A stretch of DNA of 64,000 nt from Streptomyces sp. NBC_00670 (GTDB lineage: Bacteria > Actinomycetota > Actinomycetes > Streptomycetales > Streptomycetaceae), in NCBI RefSeq assembly GCF_036226765.1, contig NZ_CP109017.1, positions 5,271,001 through 5,335,000 of the forward strand. Direction: 5' to 3'. Below, piece after piece: positions 1-8,428 of the stretch. The position numbers were made by a program, and so were the translations under genes. Positions within the stretch are counted from its first letter, which is position 1, and every line of letters starts with the position of its first letter. The notes under the pieces are model-generated. The model had not been told where the DNA came from, did no database searches, and saw nothing but the letters and a program-made list of their open reading frames with translations.

Positions 1-555
1 GAACTGCGCCCCCTGGAGCCGTGGCACGCCGAGGAGTTCCTCGCCCACCTCGACCGCGGGCGCGAGTTCATCGGTCAGCACATCCCCTTCGGCGAGCAGC
101 AGACGGACGTCGGCTCCGCGCGGGAGCTGCTGACGATGTACGCCCACCGGCGCGCCGACGACGCCGGCAGCCTGCACGGCATCTGGCTGGACGGGAAGCT
201 GGTGGGCGGTGTGCTGTTCCGCACCTTCGACGCGGCCCAGGGCACCGCCGAGGTCGGCTGCTGGCTGGAGCCGGCGGTGGTGGGGCGGGGTCTGGTCACC
301 CGGGCCGTGCGCGTGCTCCTCGACTGGGCGTTTGACGCGCGCGGCATCCACCGTGTGGAGTGGCGGGCGTCGTCCGCCAACACACCCAGCATCAACGTGG
401 CGCGACGGCTGGGCATGCGCCGGGACGGCGTACTGCGCGAGAACAACCTGTACCGGGGCGCCCGGCAGGACCTCGAGGTGTGGTCCCTGCTCGCCCCCGA
501 ATGGCGGGAGGCCCGCGCGGCCGGCGCCGCCGCAGACCATGGGGACCCCCGTTAA
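1..555 (+). CDS. GNAT (RimJ/RimL-type) N-acetyltransferase, 5' end cut by window
   Basis: The frame is open from base 1 to the TAA at 553-555, giving 184 residues without a start, so the N-terminus lies upstream. The fold signature is that of GNAT enzymes that transfer acetyl from acetyl-CoA to amino groups. A core beta-strand region with GTAEVGCWLEP near residue 80 is followed by the acetyl-CoA pyrophosphate loop VVGRGLVTRAV near 92-102. The late motif HRVEWRASSANTPSINVARRL, then a GMRRDGVLRE-type strand, is characteristic of the RimJ/RimL branch that modifies ribosomal proteins or small amines. The substrate cannot be read from sequence. The next gene starts 37 bases on in the same direction and may be co-transcribed. 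Confidence 0.85.
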   Translation, partial: ELRPLEPWHAEEFLAHLDRGREFIGQHIPFGEQQTDVGSARELLTMYAHRRADDAGSLHGIWLDGKLVGGVLFRTFDAAQGTAEVGCWLEPAVVGRGLVTRAVRVLLDWAFDARGIHRVEWRASSANTPSINVARRLGMRRDGVLRENNLYRGARQDLEVWSLLAPEWREARAAGAAADHGDPR

Positions 556-591
556 GGGACCTCTCAGAGAGCGTACGTACGGTGCGGAGTT

Positions 592-1185
592 ATGGGATCC
601 AAGACAGTTGACGAGGCCGGGGCGACCGTGACCGGCGCCGAGGCGAAGACCGGGGCCGAGGCGGCGGACACGACGGCGCCGGCCGAGGCGACCCCGCCGG
701 CCGCGGAGCCGGAGCAGACGGCCGCCACGGAGCCCGAAGCGGGCACCGCGGAGGAGGACGCGACGGACGGCGACCCGAAGGAAGCCGGCCCCTCCGGGGT
801 CGGCCAGGGCGCCGGCGCGATCGTCTCCGCGGCGCTCGGTGTGGTCTCGCTCACCGGCAGCTGGGCCGGCACGGTGGCCTCCGCCCGCGAGACGCTCGTC
901 GGGCAGCTCCAGACCTCGTCCTCGGCGAGCGTCGGCACGCAGATCAAGGAGGTCTACGGCGACGCCTGGCACGCCACCGCGCTGTGGGGCGGCCTCTTCG
1001 CCCTCCTCGCGCTGGTCGTCGGCGTCGTCGTCCTCGCCCGCCCCGCCTTCGGCGCCCCGGGCCGCCCGCAGGCCCCCTGGATCAAGTCGGTCGCCTGGGG
1101 CGGCGTCGCCCTGGGCGTCCTCGGCCTGCTCCTCGCGGTGGCGAAGTACACGGACATCATCCTCGGCCTGCCGTCGACGAGCTGA
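592..1185 (+). CDS. Small membrane protein with acidic Ala/Glu/Pro-rich N-terminus
   Basis: 197 residues of unknown function. Residues 1-65 are a low-complexity hydrophilic tail rich in Ala, Glu, Thr and Pro. After GVGQGAGAIVSAALGVVSLTGSW comes a soluble stretch. Two clear membrane segments follow, about 126-148 (ALWGGLFALLALVVGVVVLA) and 165-190 (VAWGGVALGVLGLLLAVA). The start ATG has GGAG only two bases upstream, which is unusually close, so a different start is possible. Coding bias is strong throughout. It lies downstream of the acetyltransferase and ends 28 bases before the convergent sugar-dehydrogenase gene. Confidence 0.7.
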   Translation: MGSKTVDEAGATVTGAEAKTGAEAADTTAPAEATPPAAEPEQTAATEPEAGTAEEDATDGDPKEAGPSGVGQGAGAIVSAALGVVSLTGSWAGTVASARETLVGQLQTSSSASVGTQIKEVYGDAWHATALWGGLFALLALVVGVVVLARPAFGAPGRPQAPWIKSVAWGGVALGVLGLLLAVAKYTDIILGLPSTS

Positions 1186-1213
1186 GCGGAACGGGGACCG
1201 CCCTGGCGACGCC

Positions 1214-2368
1214 CTACTCGACCCTCAGCTCCAGGATCCGGTCGTCGCCCTTCTTCGGGTCGCCGCGGCCGTCCGTGTTGCTCGTGGTGAGCCAGAGCCT
1301 GTCGCCGCCCGCGGCGACCACCGTGCGCAGGCGGCCGTAGTCGCCCTTCAGGAACGACTGCGGGTCCGCCGACGCCTTCGTGCCGTCGAGCGGGATGCGC
1401 CACAGGCGTTGGCCCTTCAGACCGGCCATCCAGAGGGAGCCCTCGGCGTAGGCGATGCCGCTGGGGGAGGCCTCGTCCGTGTGCCACTGGGCGAGCGGGT
1501 CGTGGAACTTCGCGTCGTCCGCCGTACCCTCCGCGTCCGGCCAGCCGTAGTTCGCGCCGGGCTCGATCGCGTTCAGCTCGTCCCACGTGTCCTGCCCGAA
1601 CTCCGAGGCGAACAGGCGCTGCTCGTCGTCCCAGGCCAGGCCCTGGACGTTGCGGTGGCCGTACGTGTACACGACCGAGTCCTCGAACGGGTTGCCCGGG
1701 GCCGGCTCGCCGTCCGGGGTCATGCGCAGGATCTTGCCGCCCAGCGACTTCCGGTACTGCGCGAGGCCCCGCTCGCCGGACTCGCCGGTGCCCACGTACA
1801 GCATCTTGTCGGGGCCGAAGGCGATCCGGCCGCCGTTGTGGATGTAGCCCTTCGGGATGCCCTTGAACACCGTGTCGGGGGCGCCGAGCTGCTCCCCGGC
1901 CGGCTTCTTCGGGTCGTACAGCATGCGGGCGACGCGGTTGTCGGAGTCGGTCGTGAAGTAGGCGTACACGAGGTGGTCGGAGGCGTACGCGGGGGAGAGG
2001 GCGATGCCGAGGAGGCCGCCCTCGCCGTTCGCGGAGACGCCGGTGACGGAGCCCAGCGTCGTCTTCTTGCCGGTCTTGTCGTCGACGCGGGTGAGGGTGC
2101 CCTCGTCCCGGGAGGAGACGAGCAGCCCGCCGCCGGGCAGCGGGGCGAGGCCCCAGGGGGAGTCGAGGCCGTCGGCGACCGTGCGCAGCACCTTCACCGA
2201 GCCCTTGGCGGGCGGCGTGTGCGTCGCCGTCGCGGAAGGGCCGGCGGTACGGCCGGCGGAGGCGCTCGTACGGCCGCCGTCCGGCCCGTCCGAGCCGCCG
2301 CCGGAGCAGCCCGCCGTCAGCAGGAGGGCGGCGACCGCCAGCGCGGCCGCGGTGGGTCGAGAACGCAC
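1214..2368 (-). CDS. PQQ-dependent sugar dehydrogenase-like lipoprotein
   Basis: 384 residues. I chose the GTG at 2368 because AGGGA sits just upstream and it gives a clean lipoprotein signal: VRSRP, a hydrophobic stretch, then lipobox LTAGC with Cys21. The longer frame (to 2470) begins with arginine-rich non-coding-like sequence. After a Gly/Ser/Thr linker the protein is a glucose/sorbosone dehydrogenase beta-propeller: LDSPWGLAPLPGGGLLVSSR, GEGGLLGIALSPAYA, NGGRIAFGPDKMLYVGTG, PFEDSVVYTYGHRNVQGLAW and PGANYGWPDAEG are family motifs that contact PQQ and calcium. It should act outside the membrane, oxidising aldose sugars if cofactor is available. Exact substrate is unknown. Confidence 0.88.
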   Translation of the reverse strand: MRSRPTAAALAVAALLLTAGCSGGGSDGPDGGRTSASAGRTAGPSATATHTPPAKGSVKVLRTVADGLDSPWGLAPLPGGGLLVSSRDEGTLTRVDDKTGKKTTLGSVTGVSANGEGGLLGIALSPAYASDHLVYAYFTTDSDNRVARMLYDPKKPAGEQLGAPDTVFKGIPKGYIHNGGRIAFGPDKMLYVGTGESGERGLAQYRKSLGGKILRMTPDGEPAPGNPFEDSVVYTYGHRNVQGLAWDDEQRLFASEFGQDTWDELNAIEPGANYGWPDAEGTADDAKFHDPLAQWHTDEASPSGIAYAEGSLWMAGLKGQRLWRIPLDGTKASADPQSFLKGDYGRLRTVVAAGGDRLWLTTSNTDGRGDPKKGDDRILELRVE

Positions 2369-2495
2369 GATCGGGTCCCTTCGCCGGGGCTGCGCGGCAC
2401 GGCCGCGCCGTGAAGGGAAGCGTACGTCGCCGGGAGCGGCCCCCGTCGCGGGTCGCGCGGGCCCGCTCACGGCACGTGCCGCCCCGGGCGCGCCC

Positions 2496-3494
2496 TCAGT
2501 CCCACGACCCCTGCGCCGGGGGCAGGCCCGCCACCTCCGCCAGGTCCTCCTCCGCCAGCCGCACCCCGGCCGCCGCCGCGTTCTCGGCCGCCCAGCCGGG
2601 CCGCTTCGTGCCCGGAACCGGCACCACGTGCGGGCCCTGCGCCAGCGTCCAGGCCAGGGCCACCTGCGCGGCGCTCACCCCGTCCCCGTGCCGGCGCGCG
2701 ATCCGCCGCAGCCCCGCCACGATCGGCTGGTTCGCCGCCATCATCTCGGCCGTGAAGCGCGGATGCCGGGCCCGCAGATCGTCCGGCTCGAACCCCTCGC
2801 CCGGCCGCAGCGTCCCCGTCAGGAACCCGTTGCCCAGCGGCATCGCCGCCAGGAACCCCACCCCGCGCGCCGCACACCACGGCAGCAGCGTCCGCAGCGC
2901 CTCGGGCGACCACACCGACAGCTCGGCCTGGACCGCGCTCACCGGGAACACCTGCTGCACCCGCTCCAGTTGCCGCACCGTCCCGTCGTACAGCCCCGCC
3001 CGGGAGCGCCGGCCGCCGAGGACGTCCATCGCGCACAGCCCCAGCGCCCGCACCTTCCCGGCCCGCACCAGGTCCGCCATCGCGCCCCACGTCTCCTCCA
3101 CGGGCACCTCGGGGTCCGCGCGGTGCAGCTGGTACAGGTCGATGACGTCCGTGTGCAGCCGCCGCAGCGACGCGTCGCAGGCCCGCCGCACGTAGCCGGG
3201 GCGGCCGTTGGCCACGATGTGCTGCTCGCCGGCCAGCAGCCCCACCTTGGTGGAGACGAAGGCCTCCGCCCGCCGCTCCTTCAGCACCCGGCCGATCAGC
3301 AGCTCGTTGGTGAACGGCCCGTACATGTCCGCCGTGTCCAGCAGCGTCACCCCGGCGTCCAGCGCCCGGTGGACCGTCCGCAACGACTCCTCGCCCCGCC
3401 GCCGCGACGCGGTGTACGCCCAGCTCATCGGCATGCACCCGAGCCCCACGGCCCCCACCTCGAGCCCCGCCGCGCCCATCGTCCTGCGCTCCAC
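2496..3494 (-). CDS. Aldo/keto reductase
   Basis: 332 residues with the NADPH-dependent aldo/keto reductase barrel. The N-terminal part has GLEVGAVGLGCM and then the catalytic motifs in order: Asp and Tyr in GVTLLDTADMYG, Lys in AFVSTKVG, His in IDLYQLHRAD. The late cofactor-binding stretch HVVPVPGTKRPGWAAENAAA binds the NADP phosphate in this family. Closest in pattern to the YajO/perakine-reductase-like branch. The start is a GTG with GGGAGGG about ten bases upstream; an ATG five codons in (MGAAGLEVG) is an alternative. The gene is divergent from the 2-hydroxyacid dehydrogenase, with only 74 bases between them. Confidence 0.9.
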   Translation of the reverse strand: MERRTMGAAGLEVGAVGLGCMPMSWAYTASRRRGEESLRTVHRALDAGVTLLDTADMYGPFTNELLIGRVLKERRAEAFVSTKVGLLAGEQHIVANGRPGYVRRACDASLRRLHTDVIDLYQLHRADPEVPVEETWGAMADLVRAGKVRALGLCAMDVLGGRRSRAGLYDGTVRQLERVQQVFPVSAVQAELSVWSPEALRTLLPWCAARGVGFLAAMPLGNGFLTGTLRPGEGFEPDDLRARHPRFTAEMMAANQPIVAGLRRIARRHGDGVSAAQVALAWTLAQGPHVVPVPGTKRPGWAAENAAAAGVRLAEEDLAEVAGLPPAQGSWD

Positions 3495-3568
3495 CTGGCC
3501 GTACCCTCCCCTGTCCGGCCCACCAACCTAACCGTTGCCGCGCACAGGAGTTCGCATAGCCTCCTGGC

Positions 3569-4522
3569 ATGACCGACGACGTGTGGCTGCCCATTCCGCC
3601 CGAGGAGATCGACCGGCTCCCCGAGGGGTTCCGCTACCTCTTCTGGGACGGGGGTGAGGACGGCGCGCAGGAGTTCCCCGGCGACCCCGCCGACTGCGCG
3701 GTGTACGTGGTGCCGTACATGAAGCCGCAGGCCGTGCGCGTCAGGCCGCTTCAGGCGCTGCGCAACGTGCGCGTGGTGCAGACGCTGACCGCCGGCGTCG
3801 ACGACGTGGCGGGCCGGCTGTCCGCGCTGCCGCCCGGCGTACGGCTCTGCAACGCGCGCGGGGTGCACGAGGCGAGCACCGCCGAGCTCGCGCTCACCCT
3901 GATCCTCGCCTCCCTGCGCGGCGTCCCCGGCTTCGTCCGCGCCCAGGACGAGGGGCGCTGGACGAGCGGCTTCCACCCCGCGCTCGCCGACCGGTCCGTG
4001 CTCATCGTCGGCTACGGAGCCATCGGCAGCGCCATCGAGGACCGGCTCGAACCGTTCGAGGTGGCGCGGGTCGCGCGCGTCGCGCGCTCCGCGCGCACGA
4101 CGGCGCGCGGCCCCGTGCACCCGATCGCCGCCCTGCCCGAACTCCTGCCGGAGGCGGACGTGGTGGTGCTGGTGACCCCGCTCACCGAGGAGACCAGGGG
4201 ACTGGTCGACGCCGGGTTCCTGACCCGCATGAAGGACGGCGCGCTGCTGGTCAACGTGGGGCGCGGCGGCGTCGTCGACACGAAGGCGCTGCTCACCGAG
4301 GTGGAGACCGGCCGGATCACCGCCGCACTCGACGTCACCGACCCCGAACCGCTGCCCCCGGGGCACCCGTTGTGGTCCGCGCCCGGCGTGCTGATCAGCC
4401 CGCACGTCGGCGGCCCCACCTCGGCCTTCCTGCCCCGCGCCAAGCGGCTCCTGACCGACCAGCTCACCCGGCTGGTGAACCGCGAGCCGCTGCGCAACGT
4501 GGTCCTCACCACGGGTGACTGA
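3569..4522 (+). CDS. D-isomer 2-hydroxyacid dehydrogenase
   Basis: 317 residues, NAD(P)-dependent reduction of a 2-oxoacid or the reverse. The Rossmann fingerprint is SVLIVGYGAIGSAIEDRL in the middle. Catalytic residues sit in the usual order: Arg in LVNVGRGGVVDTKAL, Glu in DVTDPEPLPPGHPLW and His in VLISPHVGGPTS. A curious run reads VARVARVARSARTTARG where most relatives have the second half of the nucleotide fold; it is encoded by repeated GCGCG-rich codons and looks like a local expansion. The physiological substrate cannot be inferred. It is monocistronic as far as I can see. Confidence 0.9.
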   Translation: MTDDVWLPIPPEEIDRLPEGFRYLFWDGGEDGAQEFPGDPADCAVYVVPYMKPQAVRVRPLQALRNVRVVQTLTAGVDDVAGRLSALPPGVRLCNARGVHEASTAELALTLILASLRGVPGFVRAQDEGRWTSGFHPALADRSVLIVGYGAIGSAIEDRLEPFEVARVARVARSARTTARGPVHPIAALPELLPEADVVVLVTPLTEETRGLVDAGFLTRMKDGALLVNVGRGGVVDTKALLTEVETGRITAALDVTDPEPLPPGHPLWSAPGVLISPHVGGPTSAFLPRAKRLLTDQLTRLVNREPLRNVVLTTGD

Positions 4523-5003
4523 ACGCACCGGACGCCCCCGGGCGGGCGGTCGTCCGCCCGGGGGCGCACGACCAGCGCGTACGGGACCCGTGCCGCGCGC
4601 CGACCCCGCTCCGTGCACGCTCCGCAGCCCCCCGGAAGCGGTCCGTGCCCGCATCCTCGCTGGTCGTCACGGAGCGTAGAGAGACTATGTCCCTGAGTGA
4701 CGATCCTGGTGTATCGTCCCGGGAAGGGGCTGCGCCGTGCTCGATTCGGCGCGGGGGACGAGGGAACGACCAGCGACTGGGACTGCGAGGGGGGCGACGG
4801 ACGATGCACGGCCGGACCACCATCACCGATCCGACGCGACAGGGCGCGCGCCGACGAACCGTGCGCGCGGCACCACGACGAACCGTGCGCGCGGCACCCG
4901 GACACACCCGCGGCGGCCCGCACCACCACGGGCCCGCCCTTCGCAGGCGCCACGCACACCGGCGGAACCGCGGTGCCGCCCCGACCCGGACCGGGTGGGA
5001 CCG
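4523..5003. other. Intergenic leader region upstream of the GGDEF gene
   Basis: 481 bases without a convincing gene. A GTG at 4737 with an AAGGGG box in front opens a frame into the downstream protein, but codon third positions between 4737 and 5003 are mixed rather than G/C, so I treat this as untranslated. It carries a 22-bp direct repeat (see next entry). No consensus promoter pair is obvious. Confidence 0.5.
4852..4897 (+). repeat. Two 22-bp direct repeats, 24-bp period
   Basis: The 22-mer starting CGACGAACCGTGCG occurs exactly at 4852-4873 and again at 4876-4897, separated by two bases. It lies about 110 bases before the GGDEF start codon chosen here. It could be a slippage duplication or a tandem protein-binding site. 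Confidence 0.8.
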
Positions 5004-8000
5004 GTGAGCTCGCCCGGGGCCCTGCCGGTCCGCCGCCGGGCGCCGCGCGGCCGCCCGAGCCCGGTCCCGCAGCTGCTCCTCGCCCTGCTCTGCGGGGGAT
5101 ACGCCGTGGGTGCCGCGCTCGGCTGGGGCTCGCAGCGGCTCGCGCTCTTCATGGGCGACTTCGGGCTGAGCATCGCGGCGGGCGCCGCCGCCGTCTCCTG
5201 CCTGCTCCGCGCGCGCTCCCGCCGCAGCCGCTTTCGACCCGCCTGGCTGCTGTTCTCGGTCTCCTCCACCATGGCCGCCCTCGGCAACGGCGTCTGGGGC
5301 TGGTACGAGGTCGTCCTCCAACGCCCGGTGCCCAGCCCGAGTTGGGCGGACCTGTTCTTCCTGTGCTTCGCGCCGCCCGCCATCGTGGGCCTGCTGGTGC
5401 TCGCCAAACGGCCCGTGACCAGGGCCGGCTGGGTCTGCCTCGCGCTGGACGCGTGGCTGATCGGCGGCTCACTGCTCACCCTGTCGTGGAGCCTCGCGCT
5501 CGCCCAGGCCGCCCGGTTCGACGGACCGAGCGTCGCCCACACCGCGCTCTCGCTCGCCTACCCGCTGCTGGACATCGCCCTGGTGAGCATGGTCCTCGCG
5601 CTGCACTTCCGGCGCTCCGCGGTGAACCGCTCCGCCGTCAACACCGCGATCGGCGCGCTCGGCCTGACGGTCGCGTGCGACGCCTTGTTCACCTCGCCGC
5701 TGCTGCACAACGCCTACCACTCCGGCCAACTGCTCGACGCGGGCTGGTTCTCCGGCTCCCTGCTGCTCGCCTACGCCCCCTGGGTCGGCACCCGCACCGA
5801 CGAGGGGTACGGCGAGGCGCACACCCGGGTGGTGCACGCCCATGTGCCGGGCGCCGGCGCACCGGCCCATGAACACACCAGGACGGGGCTGACGCAGGAG
5901 CACACCAGGACCGACGCCGTCCAGGCCCACCCCGCCGGACAGCCTTACCCCGTCGGGCAGGTCCGTCCTGCCGGGCAGGCGCACCCGCACCCGCACTCCC
6001 ACCCGTATCCGTATCCGGCGGAGCCGGGCCACGGCCGGTATCCGGTCACCCGCCCTCTCACCGGCTCGCTCGCCGCGCTCACGCCCTACCTGGCCGCCGC
6101 CGTCTGCACCCTGGGGATCCTCTACAACCTCCTCGACGGCCGCAGCGTCGACCGCGTCGTGCTGCTCACCGCCGGCGCCGTCGTGCTCGCCCTCCTGGCC
6201 CGCCAGGGCATCATGCTGCGCGACAACATCACGCTCACCCACGAACTGGCCCAGAAGGAGAACCACTTCCGCTCCCTGGTGCAGGGCTCCAGCGACGTCA
6301 TCATGATCGCCGCCCCCAGCGGCGTCCTGCGCTACGTCTCCCCGGCCGCCGCGGGGGTCTACGGCCGGCCCGCGGAAGAGCTGGTCGGCACCGAACTCGC
6401 CGGTCTCATCCACCCCGAGGACCTCGGCTGCGTGGTGCACGAGGTGCGCCGCTTCCTCGCCGCCAGCCCCCTGGAGGAGCCCACCACCCGCATCGAGTGC
6501 CGCTTCCGCTCCGGCGACGGCGGCTGGCTCAACGTCGAGTCCACCGTCAACCGCCACCACGGCGGCCTCATCTTCAACAGCCGGGACGTCACCGAACGCG
6601 TGCGCCTGCAGGCCCAGTTGCAGCACAACGCCGAGCACGACCCGCTCACCGACCTGCCCAACCGCGCCCTGTTCACCCGGCGCGTGCGGCAGGCGCTCTC
6701 CGGCCGCCGCGCCTCGGACCGCGGCCCCGCCCTGCGCGGCACGGCGGTGCTCTTCATCGACCTGGACGGCTTCAAGGCCGTCAACGACACCATCGGCCAC
6801 CAGGCGGGGGACGAACTGCTCGTCCAGGCCGCCCGCCGGCTCCAGGACTCCCTGAGACAGGGCGACACCGCCGCCCGGCTCGGCGGGGACGAGTTCGCCG
6901 CCCTCATCACCGGCGACGGCACCCGCGACCTCGCCGCCAGGGAACGCCACATAGAAGAGCTGGCCGACCGCCTGCGCGTGGGCCTCTCACAGCCGTACAC
7001 CATCGACGGCAACGATGTCCGCGTCGCCGCCTCCATCGGCGTCGCCTTCGCCGAACCCGGCCTCGGCGCGGGCGAGTTGCTGCGCAATGCCGACCTCGCC
7101 ATGTACCGCGCCAAGGCGGCCGGCAAGAACCGCGTCGAGCTGTACGCGCCCCAGATGCAGCAGGACGTCGTCCGCAAGGCCGAACTGGCCGGCCGGCTGC
7201 GGGCCGCGCTGCACGACGGCGAGTTCCTGCTGCTGCACCAGCCCGTCGTGGCCCTCGCCGACGGCCGGATCTCGTCGGTCGCCGCCCAGGCCCGCTGGCG
7301 CTCCGCCCAGGGCGTGCTGTTCACCCCGGGCGAGTTCCTGCGCGTCGCCGAGGACGGCGAGCGGGCCGCCGAGCTGTACCGGCGGCTGCTAGAACGGGCC
7401 GTCACCCAGGCCGCCGAGCGCACCGCCTCCGGGATCGCCGCGCCCGTCACCGTCCGGCTGGCCGCCCGCCGGCTCCTGGACCGCACCCTGCCTCCCGGGT
7501 CCGTCGAGGGGCTGCTCACCCGGCACGGACTCGCCTCCGGTGCCCTGATCCTGGAACTGGCCGACATCGACGCCCGGGTGCCCCTGGAGGAACTGGAGCG
7601 CCGGCTCGGCGCCCTGCGCCGGCTCGGCGTACGGATCGCGCTCGACGGCGTCGGCAGCGGGCAGACGACGATCGCCGCGCTGCGCCGGCTCCCCGTCGAC
7701 ATCCTCCGGCTCGACCGGGGGCTGGTCGAGGGGGTCGTCGAGTCGGCCCGGCTGCACAAGATCACCAGCGGACTGCTCCGGATCGCCACCGACCTGGGGC
7801 TGCAGTCCGTGGCCGACGGGGTGGACCTGCCCGAGCAGGTCGTCACCCTGCGCGCCATGGGCTGTACCCACGGCCAGGGCCTGGTCTTCTCCGGCCCGCT
7901 GGACGAGTACCGGCTGCGCCGGGCGCTCACCCGCGGCCACTACCCGGTGCCGCACGGACCGGCCGAGCCCGTTCTCGCGGGCAGCGGCGCGGGCGTCTAC

Positions 8001-8186
8001 GCGCACGGCCTCCCGGCGGTGCTCGGCGGCGCCGCCACGGCCGGGGCGCTCGGGGGCGCGGCGTCCGCCCTCGGCGGCACGAAGGCCGGGCTCGGCGGCG
8101 CGACGGCAAGCCTCGGCGGCACGGCCGTCCTGGGTGGCGGTACCGCCCTTCGCCCACATGATGAGACTCCCGTCCCACCCACTTGA
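5004..8186 (+). CDS. Membrane PAS-GGDEF-EAL protein (diguanylate cyclase, degenerate EAL)
   Basis: 1060 residues from the GTG at 5004; codon bias supports this start over GTG 4737. About seven N-terminal membrane segments run to residue 260, then a His/Pro-rich linker, two more hydrophobic segments, a PAS domain beginning ENHFRSLVQGSSDVIMI, and a GGDEF domain. The active site RLGGDEFAAL is intact near residue 627, and RQGD five residues before it is a classic inhibitory I-site, so c-di-GMP synthesis is likely. The EAL domain looks inactive: EAL reads AQA (about residue 760), the DDFGTG region is DGVGSG, LKIDR is LRLDR and AEGVE is ADGVD. The C-terminus is a Gly/Ala repeat tail. The stop abuts the ilvB leader. 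From memory S. coelicolor has a GGDEF gene at this position (possibly cdgC); not checked. Confidence 0.88.
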   Translation: MSSPGALPVRRRAPRGRPSPVPQLLLALLCGGYAVGAALGWGSQRLALFMGDFGLSIAAGAAAVSCLLRARSRRSRFRPAWLLFSVSSTMAALGNGVWGWYEVVLQRPVPSPSWADLFFLCFAPPAIVGLLVLAKRPVTRAGWVCLALDAWLIGGSLLTLSWSLALAQAARFDGPSVAHTALSLAYPLLDIALVSMVLALHFRRSAVNRSAVNTAIGALGLTVACDALFTSPLLHNAYHSGQLLDAGWFSGSLLLAYAPWVGTRTDEGYGEAHTRVVHAHVPGAGAPAHEHTRTGLTQEHTRTDAVQAHPAGQPYPVGQVRPAGQAHPHPHSHPYPYPAEPGHGRYPVTRPLTGSLAALTPYLAAAVCTLGILYNLLDGRSVDRVVLLTAGAVVLALLARQGIMLRDNITLTHELAQKENHFRSLVQGSSDVIMIAAPSGVLRYVSPAAAGVYGRPAEELVGTELAGLIHPEDLGCVVHEVRRFLAASPLEEPTTRIECRFRSGDGGWLNVESTVNRHHGGLIFNSRDVTERVRLQAQLQHNAEHDPLTDLPNRALFTRRVRQALSGRRASDRGPALRGTAVLFIDLDGFKAVNDTIGHQAGDELLVQAARRLQDSLRQGDTAARLGGDEFAALITGDGTRDLAARERHIEELADRLRVGLSQPYTIDGNDVRVAASIGVAFAEPGLGAGELLRNADLAMYRAKAAGKNRVELYAPQMQQDVVRKAELAGRLRAALHDGEFLLLHQPVVALADGRISSVAAQARWRSAQGVLFTPGEFLRVAEDGERAAELYRRLLERAVTQAAERTASGIAAPVTVRLAARRLLDRTLPPGSVEGLLTRHGLASGALILELADIDARVPLEELERRLGALRRLGVRIALDGVGSGQTTIAALRRLPVDILRLDRGLVEGVVESARLHKITSGLLRIATDLGLQSVADGVDLPEQVVTLRAMGCTHGQGLVFSGPLDEYRLRRALTRGHYPVPHGPAEPVLAGSGAGVYAHGLPAVLGGAATAGALGGAASALGGTKAGLGGATASLGGTAVLGGGTALRPHDETPVPPT

Positions 8187-8188
8187 CA
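8183..8188 (+). promoter_or_regulatory. Perfect -35 hexamer upstream of ilvB leader
   Basis: TTGACA overlaps the stop codon of the GGDEF gene, 32 bases before the leader-peptide start. I do not find a good -10 at 16-19 bases, so this is only a candidate promoter for ilvBNC. Confidence 0.35.
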
Positions 8189-8219
8189 GTCGGTGCGCCC
8201 CAGGGAGAGGGTCAGTTCC

Positions 8220-8261
8220 ATGCGCACCCGAATTCTCGTACTTGGACAGCGCGTCGGCTGA
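8220..8261 (+). CDS. ilvB leader peptide (branched-chain attenuator)
   Basis: A 13-codon frame, MRTRILVLGQRVG, preceded by a strong GGGAGAGGG ribosome site. Ile-Leu-Val-Leu lie in a row with a further Val near the end, so ribosome pausing would sense all three branched-chain amino acids. It ends 54 bases before a strong terminator hairpin and 168 bases before ilvB. Transcription attenuation of ilvBNC by such a leader has been predicted for actinomycetes; the sequence here fits that model. Confidence 0.88.
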   Translation: MRTRILVLGQRVG

Positions 8262-8314
8262 AGCTGGGCCCGACCGGACCACCCGGAATCCCCAGCGACC
8301 GCACCCGGCGCGCT

Positions 8315-8348
8315 CCCCTCGCTTGCCTCCTGGCACGAGGGGTTTTTT
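8315..8348 (+). terminator. ilvB attenuator terminator
   Basis: Stem CCCCTCG / CGAGGGG (8315-8321 with 8336-8342) extended by TGCC/GGCA around a TCCT loop, with a two-base bulge, followed directly by six T residues. It stands between the leader peptide and ilvB, the position expected for a Rho-independent attenuator. Confidence 0.92.
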
Positions 8349-8428
8349 GTTGCACAGGCACCAGCCGCACCGCAGTTGAAGTCCGCACAAACCTCGCAAA
8401 AACCCTCAGCATCGAGAAGAGAATGCCG

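Noticed and set aside
4737..5003. N-terminal extension of the GGDEF protein from GTG 4737
   Set aside because: A ribosome-like AAGGGG is present, but third-position bias is absent and the residues are Arg/Thr/His-rich; I kept GTG 5004.
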